In this document: piece by piece, positions 8,084 to 9,735 of the stretch | Position numbering within the stretch: the stretch's first letter is position 1 | Layout of the letters: each line of letters opens with the position of its first letter | NCBI GenBank assembly: GCA_945957225.1 | Contig: CAMFKK010000056.1 | Span: 1 to 9,735, forward strand | Direction: 5' to 3' | Origin: an uncultured Sphingobacteriia bacterium | Lineage (GTDB): Bacteria; Bacteroidota; Bacteroidia; Chitinophagales; Chitinophagaceae | DNA: 9,735 nt | Made by a program: the position numbers and the translations under genes | Notes under the pieces: generated by a model | The model's database searches: none | Told to the model about the DNA's origin: nothing | What the model saw: only the letters and a program-made list of their open reading frames with translations

Positions 8084-9127
8084 ATGACAAGGATCCGTAC
8101 AGCCATACTTTCTTTTGGCATGTCTGGACGTGTATTTCACGCTCCATTCATAGCTCTTGACCCTCAGTTTGAGTTAGTGGGCATTTGGGAGAGAACTAGC
8201 TCCGCTTCATTGGAATTCTATCCAAAGATCCACATTTATCGTTCATTGGAGGAAGTATTGGAAGATGCCACTATAGATTTGGTGATTGTAAACACACCTA
8301 CTTATACGCATTATGACTTCTGTAAAAAAGTGCTGCTGGCGGGCAAACATGCAGTAGTTGAAAAAGCATTTACCAATACGGTAGCTGAGGCCCAGGAACT
8401 AGACCAGATTGCACAAGAGAAAGGGCTAAAACTATCTGTATTTCAAAACAGGCGGTGGGACTCTGATTTCAAAACAGTGAAACAAGTGATTGATCAAGGT
8501 TTATTGGGCCAAATTGTAGAAGCTGAAATACATTTTGACCGATTTAAGGAAGAGCTAAGTCCCAAACTTCACAAAGAAATACCTGGGCCAGGGGCAGGTG
8601 TTCTGTATGATTTAGGGCCCCATTTAATTGATCAGGCTTTGGTCTTGTTTGGAGTGCCAGAGGGCGTATTTGCTGACTTGAGAATTACCAGAAAGGGATC
8701 ACAGGTTGACGATTATTTTGAGATATTGCTTTACTATCCCCAATTACGCGTAAGATTAAAATCGGGATACCAAGTGAGAGAACCATTCCCCTCTTATGTG
8801 ATCCATGGCAATTTGGGTTCATTTCATAAATCAAGGGCCGATGTTCAAGAAGTGGATTTGGTTGCCAATCAAAAGCCCAATCGAGCCAACTGGGGAACAG
8901 AGCCAATGGAAGAACAGGGCTTATTACACACAGAGAAAGCTGGTGTTTGTATTCGAGAAAAAATCCCAACACTTACTGGGAATTATGCTGATTACTATGC
9001 TGCTGTTGGACAAGCCATCTTGCAGGACAAACCTATGCCAGTAAGCTCCAAAGAGGGTATTCAAGTCATGAAAATCATTGCTGCAGCCGCAGATAGTCAT
9101 AAAACAAAATCTGTAATATTTCTATAA
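8084..9127 (+). CDS. Gfo/Idh/MocA family NAD(P)-dependent oxidoreductase, YdgJ/IolW-like
   Basis: A 347-residue cytoplasmic dehydrogenase. The N-terminal Rossmann domain (1-120) carries the dinucleotide loop SFGMSGRVFHAPF (10-22). The C-terminal alpha/beta domain carries FQNRRWDSDF (120-129), HFDRF (150-154) and the catalytic stretch GPGAGVLYDLGPHLIDQA (168-185), where D176 and H180 match the family's Asp/His pair. The catalytic lysine is K94, but in VVEKAF rather than the usual EKP or DKP. The overall pattern closely follows E. coli YdgJ and Bacillus IolW (scyllo-inositol dehydrogenase, NADP-dependent), so oxidation or reduction of an inositol or sugar at a secondary hydroxyl is the best guess. 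The substrate is not determined. The start is the ATG at 8084. The S9 peptidase gene begins 22 bases after its stop with no terminator between them, so co-transcription is likely. Its proximity to GH30 could reflect sugar processing, but that is inference. Confidence 0.88.
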   Translation: MTRIRTAILSFGMSGRVFHAPFIALDPQFELVGIWERTSSASLEFYPKIHIYRSLEEVLEDATIDLVIVNTPTYTHYDFCKKVLLAGKHAVVEKAFTNTVAEAQELDQIAQEKGLKLSVFQNRRWDSDFKTVKQVIDQGLLGQIVEAEIHFDRFKEELSPKLHKEIPGPGAGVLYDLGPHLIDQALVLFGVPEGVFADLRITRKGSQVDDYFEILLYYPQLRVRLKSGYQVREPFPSYVIHGNLGSFHKSRADVQEVDLVANQKPNRANWGTEPMEEQGLLHTEKAGVCIREKIPTLTGNYADYYAAVGQAILQDKPMPVSSKEGIQVMKIIAAAADSHKTKSVIFL

Positions 9128-9149
9128 TTCAACTATACAACCCTTCAAC

Positions 9150-9735
9150 ATGAAAACTACTTATTATTTGTTGTTGTTGTCAATGATCATCCTTAGCTGT
9201 AATACTAAACAGTCAAAAACAAGTTTTAAATCTATTCAAGTGACTTATCCCAATACGCAAAAAGACAGTACCGTTGATCAGTATTTTGGAACTTCCGTTC
9301 CTGACCCCTATAGATGGCTAGAAAATGATACGGCAGAAAACACCAAGCAATGGGCCATTGCTCAAAATAAAGTAACCACAGATTATTTGAATCAAATTCC
9401 TTTTAGATCCTCTATTCATCAAAGACTAGAAGAACTATGGAATTATGATAGTTATTCTGCCCCCTCTCATGAAGGTGACTATATCTATTTTTATAAGAAG
9501 ACGGGATTACAAAATCAATCCGTTTTATACAGACAAAAAAATGGAAGTCAGGAACCAGAAGTCTTTCTTGACCCCAATAGTTTTTCAAGCAATGGTACTA
9601 CTTCCTTAGCTGGTATTAGTTTTTCAAAAGACGGTTCTTTAGCTGCCTATCAAATTTCAGAAGGGGGTAGTGACTGGAGAAAACTAATCATCATTAATGC
9701 CATTACCAAGGAACAAATTGGGGACACTTTAATTG
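9150..9735 (+). CDS. Prolyl oligopeptidase (S9A) lipoprotein, 3'-truncated
   Basis: The first 195 codons of a gene that runs off the right edge; the frame is open throughout. Residues 1-16 are a lipoprotein signal peptide (MKTTYYLLLLSMIILS) with lipobox I-L-S-C and C17 as the lipidated cysteine. N18 follows, so there is no Asp inner-membrane retention signal. The mature part contains the hallmark of the prolyl oligopeptidase N-terminus: VDQYFGTSVPDPYRWLEND (51-69), then QWAIAQNKVTTDYL, then the beginning of the seven-bladed propeller (YIYFYKKTGLQNQSVLYRQ; FLDPNSFSSNG; ISFSKDGSLAAYQIS). The family cleaves short peptides after proline with a Ser-Asp-His triad. That triad lies in the missing C-terminal hydrolase domain, so activity cannot be confirmed here. 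It probably faces the periplasm or cell surface and trims proline-containing peptides. It starts 22 bases after the oxidoreductase and is likely in the same transcript. Confidence 0.93.
   Translation, partial: MKTTYYLLLLSMIILSCNTKQSKTSFKSIQVTYPNTQKDSTVDQYFGTSVPDPYRWLENDTAENTKQWAIAQNKVTTDYLNQIPFRSSIHQRLEELWNYDSYSAPSHEGDYIYFYKKTGLQNQSVLYRQKNGSQEPEVFLDPNSFSSNGTTSLAGISFSKDGSLAAYQISEGGSDWRKLIIINAITKEQIGDTLI

Noticed and set aside
5195..9735. Polysaccharide-utilisation locus or single catabolic operon
   Set aside because: Only one glycosidase is present, with no SusC/SusD, transporter or regulator; the gene mix is heterogeneous.

Overview
The window reads as chromosomal core and near-core sequence from a member of the Bacteroidota, most likely the Chitinophagaceae/Sphingobacteriia side of the phylum (Sediminibacterium-like relatives are plausible, but I cannot prove a genus). 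The reasons are the AT-rich base composition, the near absence of Shine-Dalgarno sequences before start codons, promoter-like TTTG / TAnnTTTG pairs, and gene families typical of that phylum: a mitochondrial-type aconitase, DoxX-like proteins with soluble tails, a lipoprotein prolyl oligopeptidase and secreted GH30. There is no sign of phage, transposon, CRISPR, tRNA or rRNA.

Left part (1-3550): the 3' portion of kdsA (Kdo-8-phosphate synthase, lipopolysaccharide inner core) enters from the left edge. It converges on a small PspC-domain membrane protein on the minus strand. A promoter region follows, then a complete aconitase closed by a strong palindromic terminator shared with the convergent gene downstream.

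Middle part (3550-6510): a four-helix membrane protein on the minus strand is divergent from a secreted ChaN/Tiki-family protein. The 219-base gap after chaN is the densest regulatory stretch in the window. It holds an 18-base CsoR/CstR-type inverted repeat, a perfect TAnnTTTG element, three small hairpins and an intrinsic terminator, all before a DoxX-like integral membrane protein. This is the best candidate here for something undescribed: a possibly metal- or sulfide-responsive small RNA or attenuated leader.

Right part (6510-9735): three genes on the plus strand with short gaps. They are a secreted GH30 glycosidase, a Gfo/Idh/MocA oxidoreductase of the YdgJ/IolW type, and the first 195 codons of a lipoprotein prolyl oligopeptidase (S9A) that runs off the right edge. 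They may be partly co-transcribed. They fit scavenging of glycans or polyols and of peptides, but no SusC/SusD pair or regulator is visible, so a polysaccharide-utilisation locus is not supported.

Two apparent TTG starts (upstream of the 3569-3991 and 6573-8033 genes) are better replaced by ATG codons two codons further in. All functional calls are from recognised motifs and remembered family sequences; no search was run.
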